From assembly GCA_016795025.1 (NCBI GenBank), contig JAEUIR010000001.1, positions 1 to 64,000 of the forward strand: a stretch of 64,000 nucleotides of DNA. The letters are read 5' to 3'. The position numbers were made by a program, and so were the translations under genes. This document shows positions 1-8,173 of this stretch, piece by piece. The notes below the pieces were generated by a model. It saw nothing but the letters and a program-made list of their open reading frames with translations, ran no database searches and was not told the origin of the DNA. Position 1 is the first letter of the stretch; every line of letters starts with the position of its first letter. This DNA comes from Phycisphaerales bacterium (lineage in GTDB: Bacteria; Planctomycetota; Phycisphaerae; UBA1845; Fen-1342).

Positions 1-1
1 A

Positions 2-391
2 TTAGGCGCCGCGGAGCTGGAGGTTCTCAAAGTCCTTTGGGACGACGGACCCGGCACTGTGCGCGACATCTTGCAGCGGCTCAACGACCGCGGGCGCGAT
101 CTGGCGTATACGACCGTGCAGACGTTTCTGACGCGGCTGGAACAAAAGGGCGTCGTCAAGGCCGACAAATCGGAATTCGCGTTTCGCTACAGCCCGCGCG
201 TCTCGCGCGAAAAGATCAGCCGCAGCCGTTTGCAGCGGCTCGTCGATCAACTTTATGACGGGGCTGCCGGCCCGCTGGTGTTGCAGCTTCTGCAAAACAG
301 CCGGTTGACGCCGAATGAAATCGACCAATTACAGAAGTTAATTGAGAAGCTCGACAGCGGGCGCGAAGCGCCCGACGACGAACCGCGCTGA
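2..391 (+). CDS. BlaI/MecI/CopY-family transcriptional repressor, 5' truncated
   Basis: The reading frame is open from the left edge, so the start lies outside the window. It begins with LGAAELEVLKVLWDDGP, the helix typical of the N-terminal winged helix of BlaI/MecI repressors, followed by the recognition region TVRDILQRLN and the wing TTVQTFLTRLEQKGVV. The C-terminal half (SRLQRLVDQLYDGAAGPLVLQLL) matches the dimerisation and cleavage region of the family. Such repressors bind dyad operators and are removed by a BlaR1-type protease, and a BlaR1-like gene follows 128 bases downstream. The true operator should lie left of the window. A GTG at 59 is in frame, but starting there would cut off a conserved helix. 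No beta-lactamase gene is visible nearby, so the regulated genes are unknown. Confidence 0.9.
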   Translation, partial: LGAAELEVLKVLWDDGPGTVRDILQRLNDRGRDLAYTTVQTFLTRLEQKGVVKADKSEFAFRYSPRVSREKISRSRLQRLVDQLYDGAAGPLVLQLLQNSRLTPNEIDQLQKLIEKLDSGREAPDDEPR

Positions 392-519
392 TGCAACCCG
401 CGCGGCGCGCCAACGAATAAGCGTGCGCCGATTCGGCCGACCGCTCCGCGGCGCGGCCGGGCGCTTCGAGGCTTCGACCACCGGGCGACCGTTTACACGC
501 TTCGCATGGAGAGCGGCAC

Positions 520-3456
520 ATGCAGTGGACGATTCCGGCCGGCTTTGGACTGTGGCAGGCAGCCATCGCAGTTGTTCCGCTAGCGATGCTGTGCGGCGCG
601 ATTTGCCGGTTGTTGCCGCTGCGGGCCCCGACGCGGCACTGCCTGTGGGTGGCGACGTTGTCTGCGTTGATTCTCCCTTTGATCCTGCCGAGCGCGCCGC
701 GCTTCTCACTGCCAACGGGGGACGCGGCGACCGATTCGCATCAACCACTCGAAGAAACTTCGCCGGGCGATCACTCAACGCGTTCCACGATCGCGAGGAG
801 TATCTGCGAAACGAGCGAGCTTGACGCGGTCAATTCGCAGCCGGCGACTGCCGAACACACGCAACCTCCGAAATTGCAAACAAACGAAACGGTTGCGCCG
901 TCAAACCGATCGGGCGAAACAACAGCCCTCGACACAGCTGCGCCAAGTTCGGCTCGCGTCGAACGATCGGCCGATGCGCGGGGCAGAACTGCGTCACGGC
1001 CGCGCCGAACGGACTTTCAGCCTTCCCGCGCGACGGGCGACAACTTGTCGCCGCACTCATTGACATCGCCCGTTGCAAATGCCGATGAACACTTGACAAC
1101 GAATCTGCCGCTGCAAGCGCCGGCGGCGACGACGGAAGCTCCGCCCACGGCCGAGGCGACAGCGCCGGAGCCTATCAGCGCTCCGGCGACAGGCGATGGA
1201 CACATGGCGCACAAGGTGATCGCGCCGTCACTCACCCGCGACGCGTGGTTGCTGGCCTGGCGCGCGACTGCGGCGACGTGGTTCCTGTCGTGGATTGAGG
1301 CGTTTCGCTGGGCGCGCGACGGCCTGGCTCGCTTACCGGTTGTTCCGACGGAAATATGGCTGAGCGGGATTGCGCTGCTGGCGCTGATCCAGTTTTCGCG
1401 CGTCGCCCGATTTCGGCGGCGATTGCGCCGCGCGATCGCCGCGCCAGACACGATTGCGCGATCCGTCGAGGATGTCACGCGAGCGCTGGGCCTGCGCCGC
1501 GCGCCGCGCACGCTCATGTTGGATGAGCGGATATCGCCGCTGATCTGGTGCGGGCGGCGGCCGACACTGATCCTGCCGCTCGGGCTGTGGTCACAACTCG
1601 ACAAGCACGGCCGCAAGGCGATCTTGACGCACGAGTTGGCGCATTTGCAGCGGTTGGATCACTGGGTTTGCTGGCTGGAACAGGCTGTGACGCTGGTTTA
1701 CTGGTGGCATCCGCTGGTTTGGTGGATTCGCAAGCGGATTCATGAAGAAGCAGATCTATCGTGCGATGCGTGGGTGACCTGGTTGATGCCCCAGGGCCGC
1801 CGCGCATACGCCGAAGCGCTTTTGCGTACGAAGCAGTTTGTGAGCGTGAGCAAAGCGGACTTGCCTGCGGGCGGCATGGCTGCGGCATCGGGAAAAGCCC
1901 GGGAGTTTGCCAGGAGATTAACGATGGTAATGACGCATTCGGCGCGACCGCGCCCATCGGTGCTTGGTTTGCTGTTGTCCGCGGGAATTGCGACGGCCGG
2001 CTGGCTCGGCGCTCCGGCGTGGTCGTGTCCGCCGGAGGAAGCAGAGCTTTCGAAGGCGGCGGCTGAGCGAGGCGCGATCGAAGCGACCGTGGCGGGCGAC
2101 GGGCAGGTGCAAATCAGCGAACAACTGAGCAAGGCCAAGGTCGTCGCGCCGCGCTCTGGTCCGATCAAGACCGATCGACTGGGCGTTCGTTTCCACGCGC
2201 CGACGCTCAGCACCAATCCGTTCGTGCAGGGTCAATCGCGCCACGCCGTGGCACCGCTGCTCGCGCTGGCGGCGGGGGGGGGCGACGATGACGATCGTCT
2301 CGCGCGACTCGAAGCTGAGTTGAAGCGACTATCCGAGCAACTTGAGCGGCTCAATCATGACCGACACGGTGTGCAAGGTCAGACTGCGCCCGTGCCGGGG
2401 CAACCGGCCATGCCGCCTACCCCCCCCACGCCGCCGAGTCCGCCGAGCGCGACAACGCCCGCGCCGGGCGCTCCGCGAGCGCGAATGCGCGCCCCGCAGC
2501 CTGGCGGCCCGGAAGTCATTCGCGGCTACGAATTGCCGCCGGAAAAGCTCGAAGCGCTCTGGCAATTGATGTCGCGCGACGACGTGCCGCCGCGCGTCAG
2601 CATGAACGGCAACCAGATTCAGCTGCACGCGGATGAGCATCACCAGGAAATGTTCCGTCAGTTCATCGAGATGATTCACCCGGACGGCCAGCAGCGCCGC
2701 GCGCCCGAAGCACGAGGTCAAGGCGCTTCTCGCGGCGGACGCGGTGCCGGAGCGGCCGGCGGCCGACGCTCGATGCGCGCGCCGGACGAGAAGGCTTGGC
2801 GCGAGCTGGTGGCCGGTTGGCAGAACGACGGCCAACCGCAGGCGGCGGCGCGCGAGATGCTTGCAAACGCTGAACTTTGGCGGGCCGCTGCGGCGGCCGG
2901 TTCGGACGCGGCGCGCGAAAAGGCGCTGGTCGCGGCGGATCGTCTCCGCGCGCTTGCTCAATTGCGACAAGGCGAACTCGCTAATTATGAGCAGTTAGCG
3001 GAAACGATGGGAGTTCAGGCTGAGCAATTCGTCGATCAGGCCCGCGCCATGATGGAGCAGGCGCTGACTCAGGACGCTTCGCAAAACGGCGCGGCGATGC
3101 AGGAACGCGCTCGGGCGCTCGAACAGGCCGCCCGCGAACTCGAAGCCAAGGCCCGTCAATTTGAGGCGGAAGCTCGACAGTGGGAAGAAAAAGCCCGCGC
3201 GGCCGAACGCGAGGCGGACGAAGCGGACGAGCAAATGGATGAACTCAACTCCATGCTCGAATCGTTTGACGAGATGGATGACGCTGAAGCGCCGGACATC
3301 GACGTTGACGTCGATGAGGATGGCGAATCTCACGAGTGCCCGACACACAAACCGGCCGAATGCACCACACCGGTTCCAGCCGAATGCATAACCCCGAAGC
3401 CGGCCGGTGAGTGCACGCCCGCCCAACCCGCATCGAGCGGCGGCAAGGTATTGTGA
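520..3456 (+). CDS. BlaR1-like M56-family membrane metalloprotease with coiled-coil C-terminus
   Basis: This is a 978-residue membrane protein and probable partner of the BlaI-type repressor upstream. ATG 520 follows a GGAGAG ribosome site. Two N-terminal membrane segments (about residues 9-60) precede a Ser/Thr/Pro-rich stretch, another membrane segment (about 275-290), and the M56 zinc site HELAH at 371-375. The downstream acidic motif HEEADLSCD (408-416) corresponds to the third zinc ligand region of BlaR1. A further hydrophobic segment lies near residue 485. Instead of the penicillin-binding sensor of BlaR1, the C-terminal half has a short coiled coil, a Pro-rich patch, Arg/Gly-rich sequence and a long Glu/Ala coiled coil (about 850-930). 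It ends in repeated P-A-E-C-x-T-P units. I infer that it senses something other than a beta-lactam and cleaves the repressor. Confidence 0.85.
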   Translation: MQWTIPAGFGLWQAAIAVVPLAMLCGAICRLLPLRAPTRHCLWVATLSALILPLILPSAPRFSLPTGDAATDSHQPLEETSPGDHSTRSTIARSICETSELDAVNSQPATAEHTQPPKLQTNETVAPSNRSGETTALDTAAPSSARVERSADARGRTASRPRRTDFQPSRATGDNLSPHSLTSPVANADEHLTTNLPLQAPAATTEAPPTAEATAPEPISAPATGDGHMAHKVIAPSLTRDAWLLAWRATAATWFLSWIEAFRWARDGLARLPVVPTEIWLSGIALLALIQFSRVARFRRRLRRAIAAPDTIARSVEDVTRALGLRRAPRTLMLDERISPLIWCGRRPTLILPLGLWSQLDKHGRKAILTHELAHLQRLDHWVCWLEQAVTLVYWWHPLVWWIRKRIHEEADLSCDAWVTWLMPQGRRAYAEALLRTKQFVSVSKADLPAGGMAAASGKAREFARRLTMVMTHSARPRPSVLGLLLSAGIATAGWLGAPAWSCPPEEAELSKAAAERGAIEATVAGDGQVQISEQLSKAKVVAPRSGPIKTDRLGVRFHAPTLSTNPFVQGQSRHAVAPLLALAAGGGDDDDRLARLEAELKRLSEQLERLNHDRHGVQGQTAPVPGQPAMPPTPPTPPSPPSATTPAPGAPRARMRAPQPGGPEVIRGYELPPEKLEALWQLMSRDDVPPRVSMNGNQIQLHADEHHQEMFRQFIEMIHPDGQQRRAPEARGQGASRGGRGAGAAGGRRSMRAPDEKAWRELVAGWQNDGQPQAAAREMLANAELWRAAAAAGSDAAREKALVAADRLRALAQLRQGELANYEQLAETMGVQAEQFVDQARAMMEQALTQDASQNGAAMQERARALEQAARELEAKARQFEAEARQWEEKARAAEREADEADEQMDELNSMLESFDEMDDAEAPDIDVDVDEDGESHECPTHKPAECTTPVPAECITPKPAGECTPAQPASSGGKVL

Positions 3457-3635
3457 TTTCACATGCAACGGCGGCGACGAGACGGACGCGTCGCGACGCC
3501 ACGTTGCACGTTCGACGGCCGGGCGTTTCGATTCAACGCATTCGAAACGCCCGACGGTCGCGAAACGCCGGAACTCATCAGCCGCTTATACCGCTAATCG
3601 CCAACTGACCGTCGAACTCGATCCGGAGCCGGACC

Positions 3636-6600
3636 ATGTTCGTATCATGGCCAATCTCGCCGCGCATTGTGCAAGCTGCCGCTTTCGTTGCCGTGCTGGT
3701 TTGCAGCGCGATCACCGCCCGCGCTCAAAACGCCGCAGCCGAATCGTTCAACACCGCAAACGGATTGCTCGCCCGCGGGTTGTACGAGATGGCCGCGACG
3801 GAATATGCGAGCTTTCTCAAGGCCAATCCGCGCCATGAACATGCGAATGACGCGCGTTATGGGCTGGCGGTATGTCTGTTTCGGGAACAGAAGTTTGCGG
3901 AAGCGCTTCAGCAACTCGTTGAAATCGACTCCCGCGGCGGTTTTGCTTTCATCGCCGAAACACTGGCGATGAAGGGACAGTGTCAACTGGCTGTGGGTCA
4001 GTTCGAGCAGGCTGCCGCGTGCTTCGAGGCAATTATCCGCGACCATTCGGCGCACGATCTGGCCGACGACGCCGGCGCGCTGCTTTGCGAAACGCTCTAT
4101 CGGCAGAGCAAACACAAGGAAGTCGGTGCGGCGTGCGAAGCGTTCGTGCAGCGCTGGCCGAAAAGCCCGCTGCGCGAGCGCGCAGATCTGATCCGCGGCC
4201 TGAGCGAAGTGGCGGCCGGCGACTCCGCGGCGGCGGCGAAGCGTCTGGCGGAATGGCTTGCAGCGTATCCACAATCCGGTGACCAGGATCGAGTGCTGCT
4301 CGCGCTGGCACAGGCGGAGCATGCGGCCGGTCGCGGCGACGCGGCGGCTCACTATCGCGCGGTGATCGAGCACTCGTCGTCGCCGTTTGTGGCCGAGGCG
4401 TCGCTAGGGCTTGCGGCGCTGCTGCGCGAGCAAGGTCGCCGAGAGGACGCGACGAAGCTGCTCAATAGTCTGAATGGAAAGCAGCTCAGCGCGGATTCAC
4501 TGGCGGGGGCGCAGCTCCAACGGGCAAGAATGCTCTTCGACGACGGCAAGTTCGCAGACGCTCAACGAATGTTTGAATCGCTCGCGTCGGCGAACAACGC
4601 AGGCGCGGTCGAGGCGGGATATTGGGCGGCCAAGTGTGCTCTCCGGCTGGGGAAAGCGGAAGACGCGTTCACGCGACTGCAACCGTTGATCGATGGCAAT
4701 CCGCCGCCGCGCTTGGCGGCCGGCATGCGATACGACGCGCTGGTCGCTCTGGTGCGGCTGGGCCGAACGGCCGATGCGCAGCGCGGACTGACAGCATTTC
4801 AGCGAGATTTCGCAAAGCACGAACTAGCGGTCGATGCGTTGTATCTCAGCGCGGTGCTGGCCCATCAGGCAAAAGACTACGACGCGAGTCGCGCGACGTG
4901 CATAGCGTTCCTCGAACGCGCCGGCGAACAGCACGCTTCGGCAGGGGACGCAAAATTCCTGCTGGCGGAGAGCGACTACCTGGCCGGGCGACTAGCCGAG
5001 GCGCTGGCGGAGTTTGACCGCTTTGAGCGAGAGCATCCCAATGATGAGCAGACCCGCGACGCGGCGGTGCGCATCGGGTTGATTCTGTATCGTCAGAACA
5101 AGCTCGACGAAGCTGCCCGCCGTTTGGAGCCACTCGCGGCGACGACGGGACAGGATGCGGCGCTTCGGCCGGTGTTGCAGGCGCTCGGCGGAATTGCTCT
5201 TGCCCGCGGCGAGTGGAAGGCCGCCGAGCGCCACCTGCGCCGCGTGGTTGAGGCCGATCCGGTTGGCGCGGGAGCCGACGACGCCTGGCTGCGGCTTGGC
5301 ATTGCATGTGAGCGGCAGGAGCGCTATGCCGACGCGCAAGTCGCGTTCGACACGGTGATCGACAAATTCCCGCAAACTGTACATCGATTGCAGGCGGTAT
5401 TCGAGCGCGGACAGTGCTTGTTGATGGAGAACAAACCTGAGCCTGCGAAATCGGCGTTCGAATTGGTGATTCGAGAAGGCAAGGACGCGCGTCTCGTGGG
5501 GCCCGCCCATGAGCACCTCGCGGCGATCGCGACACGCAGCAAGGATTACACGGCGGCCGCACGGCATTATCAGATGGCGGCGGACTCAGGCGACACCGCG
5601 TCCGGCTCTGACGCGCTGTTGCGCCAGGGTGAGGCGCTGGTCGCGGCCGGTCAATACGCGGAGGCGCAACGGGCATTGGCGAGCTTTTTGTCGAATCAGC
5701 CATCCGCCGAGCAACGGTCTGTCGCGCAAGCGAATCTGGCAATCGCGCTGGCGCGGCAGAACCGCGCGGACGATGCGTTGAACGCCATTCGCGCGCTGGG
5801 CCAGCGAGACCTGGACTCGCTGACCGCGCCACTTCGCTCGGCGGTACGGCATGATCAGGCGTGGTGCTTGCAGAGCCTCGGCCGCAATGAAGAAGCGGCA
5901 GACGTGCTGCGCGCGGCGCTGGCCGAGCCGGACGGTGCTCGCGACTGGCACGCGCTGCTCGCGCTGGCCGAGATCGACGCGTCCGCGGACCGGCGCGAAG
6001 CGGCGATCCAATCGCTCAGAAAAATCGAGTTGGCCGCGCGCGAGCCGAATGCGGCCTTCCCGCGTGAGATCGTTGAGCCGGCGCTCTATCGGCTCGGAAT
6101 CTGCCAGCATCAATTGGAGCAGTTTGGTCCGGCGGCGGCGACGCTGGACCTGCTGCTATCGTCGTTTGCCGGCAGCCGGCTGGCCGCTTCGGCCGCGTAT
6201 TTCAGCGGTGAGTCGCACATGCGGGCCGGCGCGATCGACAAGGCGGCGGAGCGTTTTTCGTACGTTGCGGAGCAACACCCGGACGACGCGGCTTGCGCGG
6301 CAAGCCTGCTGCGGCTCGGCGAAGCGCTTGCAATACTTCAGCGCTGGCCCGCGAGCGAAAAGGCGTTTCGCGACTATTTGCGACGCTTTGAGTCGACGCC
6401 GCATGCCGCTCAAGCGCGATTCGGCGCGGCGTGGGCGTTGGAAAATATGGGGCGACATGACGCGGCGCTCGCCGCGTATGGCGAAGTCATCGCCGTAAAT
6501 AAGGGGCCGACGGCCGCACGCGCGCAGTTTCAGATCGGCGAGTGCCTCTTCGCGTTGAAGAAATACGAAGACGCGGTCAGGGAATTCCTGAAAGTAGACA

Positions 6601-6809
6601 TTCTTTATGCGTACCCGGAATGGAGCGCTGCCGCGCTATACGAGGCCGGGCGGTGCTTCGATCAGCTCAACAAATCCGGCGAAGCGCGCAAGAGCTATCA
6701 AACCGTCGTGGAGAAATTCAAGGACACGCGCTGGGCGAGCATGGCGGCCGAACGGCTCAATCAGCTCACAGCCGGCGGTGTTCCAGGGCGAGCCGCAGGC
6801 GGCAAGTAG
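3636..6809 (+). CDS. Secreted tetratricopeptide-repeat protein (CpoB/BamD-like repeats)
   Basis: The 1057-residue product has a signal peptide (hydrophobic residues about 12-27, cleavage predicted after ARA at 30) and then almost nothing but TPR-type helix pairs. Recurrent units look like AxxxLxxxxxYPxSxxxxxAxxxLA, for example A-E-F-D-R-F-E-R-E-H-P near residue 455 and Y-Q-T-V-V-E-K-F near 1030. No catalytic domain is visible. Proteins of this kind act as periplasmic scaffolds; in Tol-Pal systems the TPR protein CpoB (YbgF) plays that part. It is followed 110 bases later by ExbB- and ExbD-like genes on the same strand, so I infer a structural role in the same envelope complex. The start has GGAG about 10 bases upstream. 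The 180 bases before it contain no other gene. Confidence 0.85.
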   Translation: MFVSWPISPRIVQAAAFVAVLVCSAITARAQNAAAESFNTANGLLARGLYEMAATEYASFLKANPRHEHANDARYGLAVCLFREQKFAEALQQLVEIDSRGGFAFIAETLAMKGQCQLAVGQFEQAAACFEAIIRDHSAHDLADDAGALLCETLYRQSKHKEVGAACEAFVQRWPKSPLRERADLIRGLSEVAAGDSAAAAKRLAEWLAAYPQSGDQDRVLLALAQAEHAAGRGDAAAHYRAVIEHSSSPFVAEASLGLAALLREQGRREDATKLLNSLNGKQLSADSLAGAQLQRARMLFDDGKFADAQRMFESLASANNAGAVEAGYWAAKCALRLGKAEDAFTRLQPLIDGNPPPRLAAGMRYDALVALVRLGRTADAQRGLTAFQRDFAKHELAVDALYLSAVLAHQAKDYDASRATCIAFLERAGEQHASAGDAKFLLAESDYLAGRLAEALAEFDRFEREHPNDEQTRDAAVRIGLILYRQNKLDEAARRLEPLAATTGQDAALRPVLQALGGIALARGEWKAAERHLRRVVEADPVGAGADDAWLRLGIACERQERYADAQVAFDTVIDKFPQTVHRLQAVFERGQCLLMENKPEPAKSAFELVIREGKDARLVGPAHEHLAAIATRSKDYTAAARHYQMAADSGDTASGSDALLRQGEALVAAGQYAEAQRALASFLSNQPSAEQRSVAQANLAIALARQNRADDALNAIRALGQRDLDSLTAPLRSAVRHDQAWCLQSLGRNEEAADVLRAALAEPDGARDWHALLALAEIDASADRREAAIQSLRKIELAAREPNAAFPREIVEPALYRLGICQHQLEQFGPAAATLDLLLSSFAGSRLAASAAYFSGESHMRAGAIDKAAERFSYVAEQHPDDAACAASLLRLGEALAILQRWPASEKAFRDYLRRFESTPHAAQARFGAAWALENMGRHDAALAAYGEVIAVNKGPTAARAQFQIGECLFALKKYEDAVREFLKVDILYAYPEWSAAALYEAGRCFDQLNKSGEARKSYQTVVEKFKDTRWASMAAERLNQLTAGGVPGRAAGGK

Positions 6810-6919
6810 CGCGGGTGGAGCGATCAATACAGAAAGAGCAGCGGCGGCGCGAGAGATCAAACCTTGTTACGTCGGCTGAGACGGCTGACGCCGCATGACC
6901 GGAAAATGGAGGTCAACCC

Positions 6920-7690
6920 ATGTGGATATCAGGCAGCGTTTTCTTCATCGCGCAGGGCTCCGGCCCGCTTGAACAAACCATCAACAGCGCCGGCGGCATT
7001 CAATCCGTGTGGGACTTCGTCGTCAAAGGCGGCCCCACAATGGCCGTCATCGGCCTTTGCTCGCTGGTCGCGCTCACCGTCATCGTCGAGCGGCTGATCG
7101 TGCTTCGCCGCCGTGGCGTCATCCCCCGCGATTTCGTTATCAATCTGAACGCCATCGCCTCGGATCGGACGCGCGCGATGGAACTGTGCAAAAGCAATAA
7201 CAGTCCCGCCGCAAATGTACTGATGGCTGCGCTGCGCCGCCGCGGTGAATCGATCGAATCAGTCGAGAAAGCCGCCGAAGAAGCCGGTCGCCGCGAGCAC
7301 ACACGCCTGCGTCAGCGCATGCGGCTGCTCGGCGCACTGCCGCAGATTTCGACGATGCTGGGATTGCTCGGCACGATCTTCGGCATGATCAAGACGTTTC
7401 AGGCGGTCGCCGCATCGGGGCAGGCGCTGGGCAAAACCGAGTTGCTCGCAAAGGGAATCTTTGAAGCGTGGACTTGCACGGCCGCGGGTTTGCTCGTGGC
7501 CATTCCCGTGCTGATCGCGTTTCACTATCTGATGGGCCGCATCGATCAGCTTGTGGTCGAGCTAGAGCAGCTTGCGGTTGATTTTGTCGAGGATGAGCGT
7601 GCGGCGCGCTCGGCCGCGCGGCAGCCGGCGGAACCTCGCGTTCAATCGGACAGCGGCGCGATGCTGGCGATCGCCGCGGGCGCGCAATAA
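6920..7690 (+). CDS. MotA/TolQ/ExbB-family proton channel subunit
   Basis: The 256-residue inner-membrane protein has the standard ExbB/TolQ layout. A short N-terminal tail is followed by one membrane helix (about residues 36-54, MAVIGLCSLVALTVIVE), a long cytoplasmic segment with the family stretch RRREHTRLRQRMRLLGALPQ, and two further helices (about 140-155 and 185-205). The region GALPQISTMLGLLGTIFGMI is the most conserved element of the family. With ExbD/TolR it forms a stator that uses the proton gradient to do work across the periplasm. A strong GGAGG sits 8 bases before ATG 6920. The exbD-like gene starts 11 bases downstream, so the two are co-transcribed. Sequence alone does not separate TolQ from ExbB; the neighbours favour a Tol-like role. 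Confidence 0.93.
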   Translation: MWISGSVFFIAQGSGPLEQTINSAGGIQSVWDFVVKGGPTMAVIGLCSLVALTVIVERLIVLRRRGVIPRDFVINLNAIASDRTRAMELCKSNNSPAANVLMAALRRRGESIESVEKAAEEAGRREHTRLRQRMRLLGALPQISTMLGLLGTIFGMIKTFQAVAASGQALGKTELLAKGIFEAWTCTAAGLLVAIPVLIAFHYLMGRIDQLVVELEQLAVDFVEDERAARSAARQPAEPRVQSDSGAMLAIAAGAQ

Positions 7691-7701
7691 GGACGGCAGC
7701 A

Positions 7702-8106
7702 ATGCGATTCGACGCGGAAAGCGAGAACGTCCACCTTGATTTCGTGCCGATGGTGGACGTGCTGTTCAACCTGCTGATTTTCTTTTTGCTGGCGACGACC
7801 ATCGCGCAGGTGGAGCGCGAGATGCACGTCGCGCTGCCTTTCGCCAACTCGGCCGCTCCGCTCAGCGCTGCGCTGCGCGAGCTCATCATCAATGTCGATG
7901 GCGCGGGGCGCGTGGTGGTCAACGGGCGCGAAATCGAGGGCGACGCGCTGTCCACGATGGTGAAGGAACTGGTTGCGGCGAATCCCGACCAGAAAGTGTC
8001 GGTGCGCGGCGATCGGCAGACGGCGTATTCGAATGTGATGCGCGTGCTGGATATTTGCAAAGCCGGCGGCGTGCAACAGCCGTATCTGGATACGGTGATG
8101 GAATGA
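7702..8106 (+). CDS. ExbD/TolR-family biopolymer transport protein
   Basis: The 134-residue partner of the ExbB/TolQ channel has a short cytoplasmic N-terminus and a single membrane helix with the motif FVPMVDVLFNLLIFFLLAT. Asp19 is the conserved protonatable residue of the ExbD/TolR helix. The periplasmic domain ends in the usual basic/Asp-rich segment (NPDQKVSVRGDRQTAYSNVM), which matches the family's peptidoglycan-binding or dimerisation fold. Length is normal for the family. It begins 11 bases after the exbB-like gene and lies 67 bases before the PD40-linker membrane protein, all in one direction, which suggests a single operon. Confidence 0.93.
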   Translation: MRFDAESENVHLDFVPMVDVLFNLLIFFLLATTIAQVEREMHVALPFANSAAPLSAALRELIINVDGAGRVVVNGREIEGDALSTMVKELVAANPDQKVSVRGDRQTAYSNVMRVLDICKAGGVQQPYLDTVME

Positions 8107-8173
8107 AAGTGCAGTGCGCAACATACAGAAAGAAGAACCTCGACAGGCCTTTCGCCTGAATGAGACGTGAGCG

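Noticed and set aside
3407-3838. Plus-strand frame overlapping the end of the BlaR1-like gene and the start of the TPR gene
   Set aside because: It overlaps two supported genes, has an Arg-rich composition and no ribosome site.
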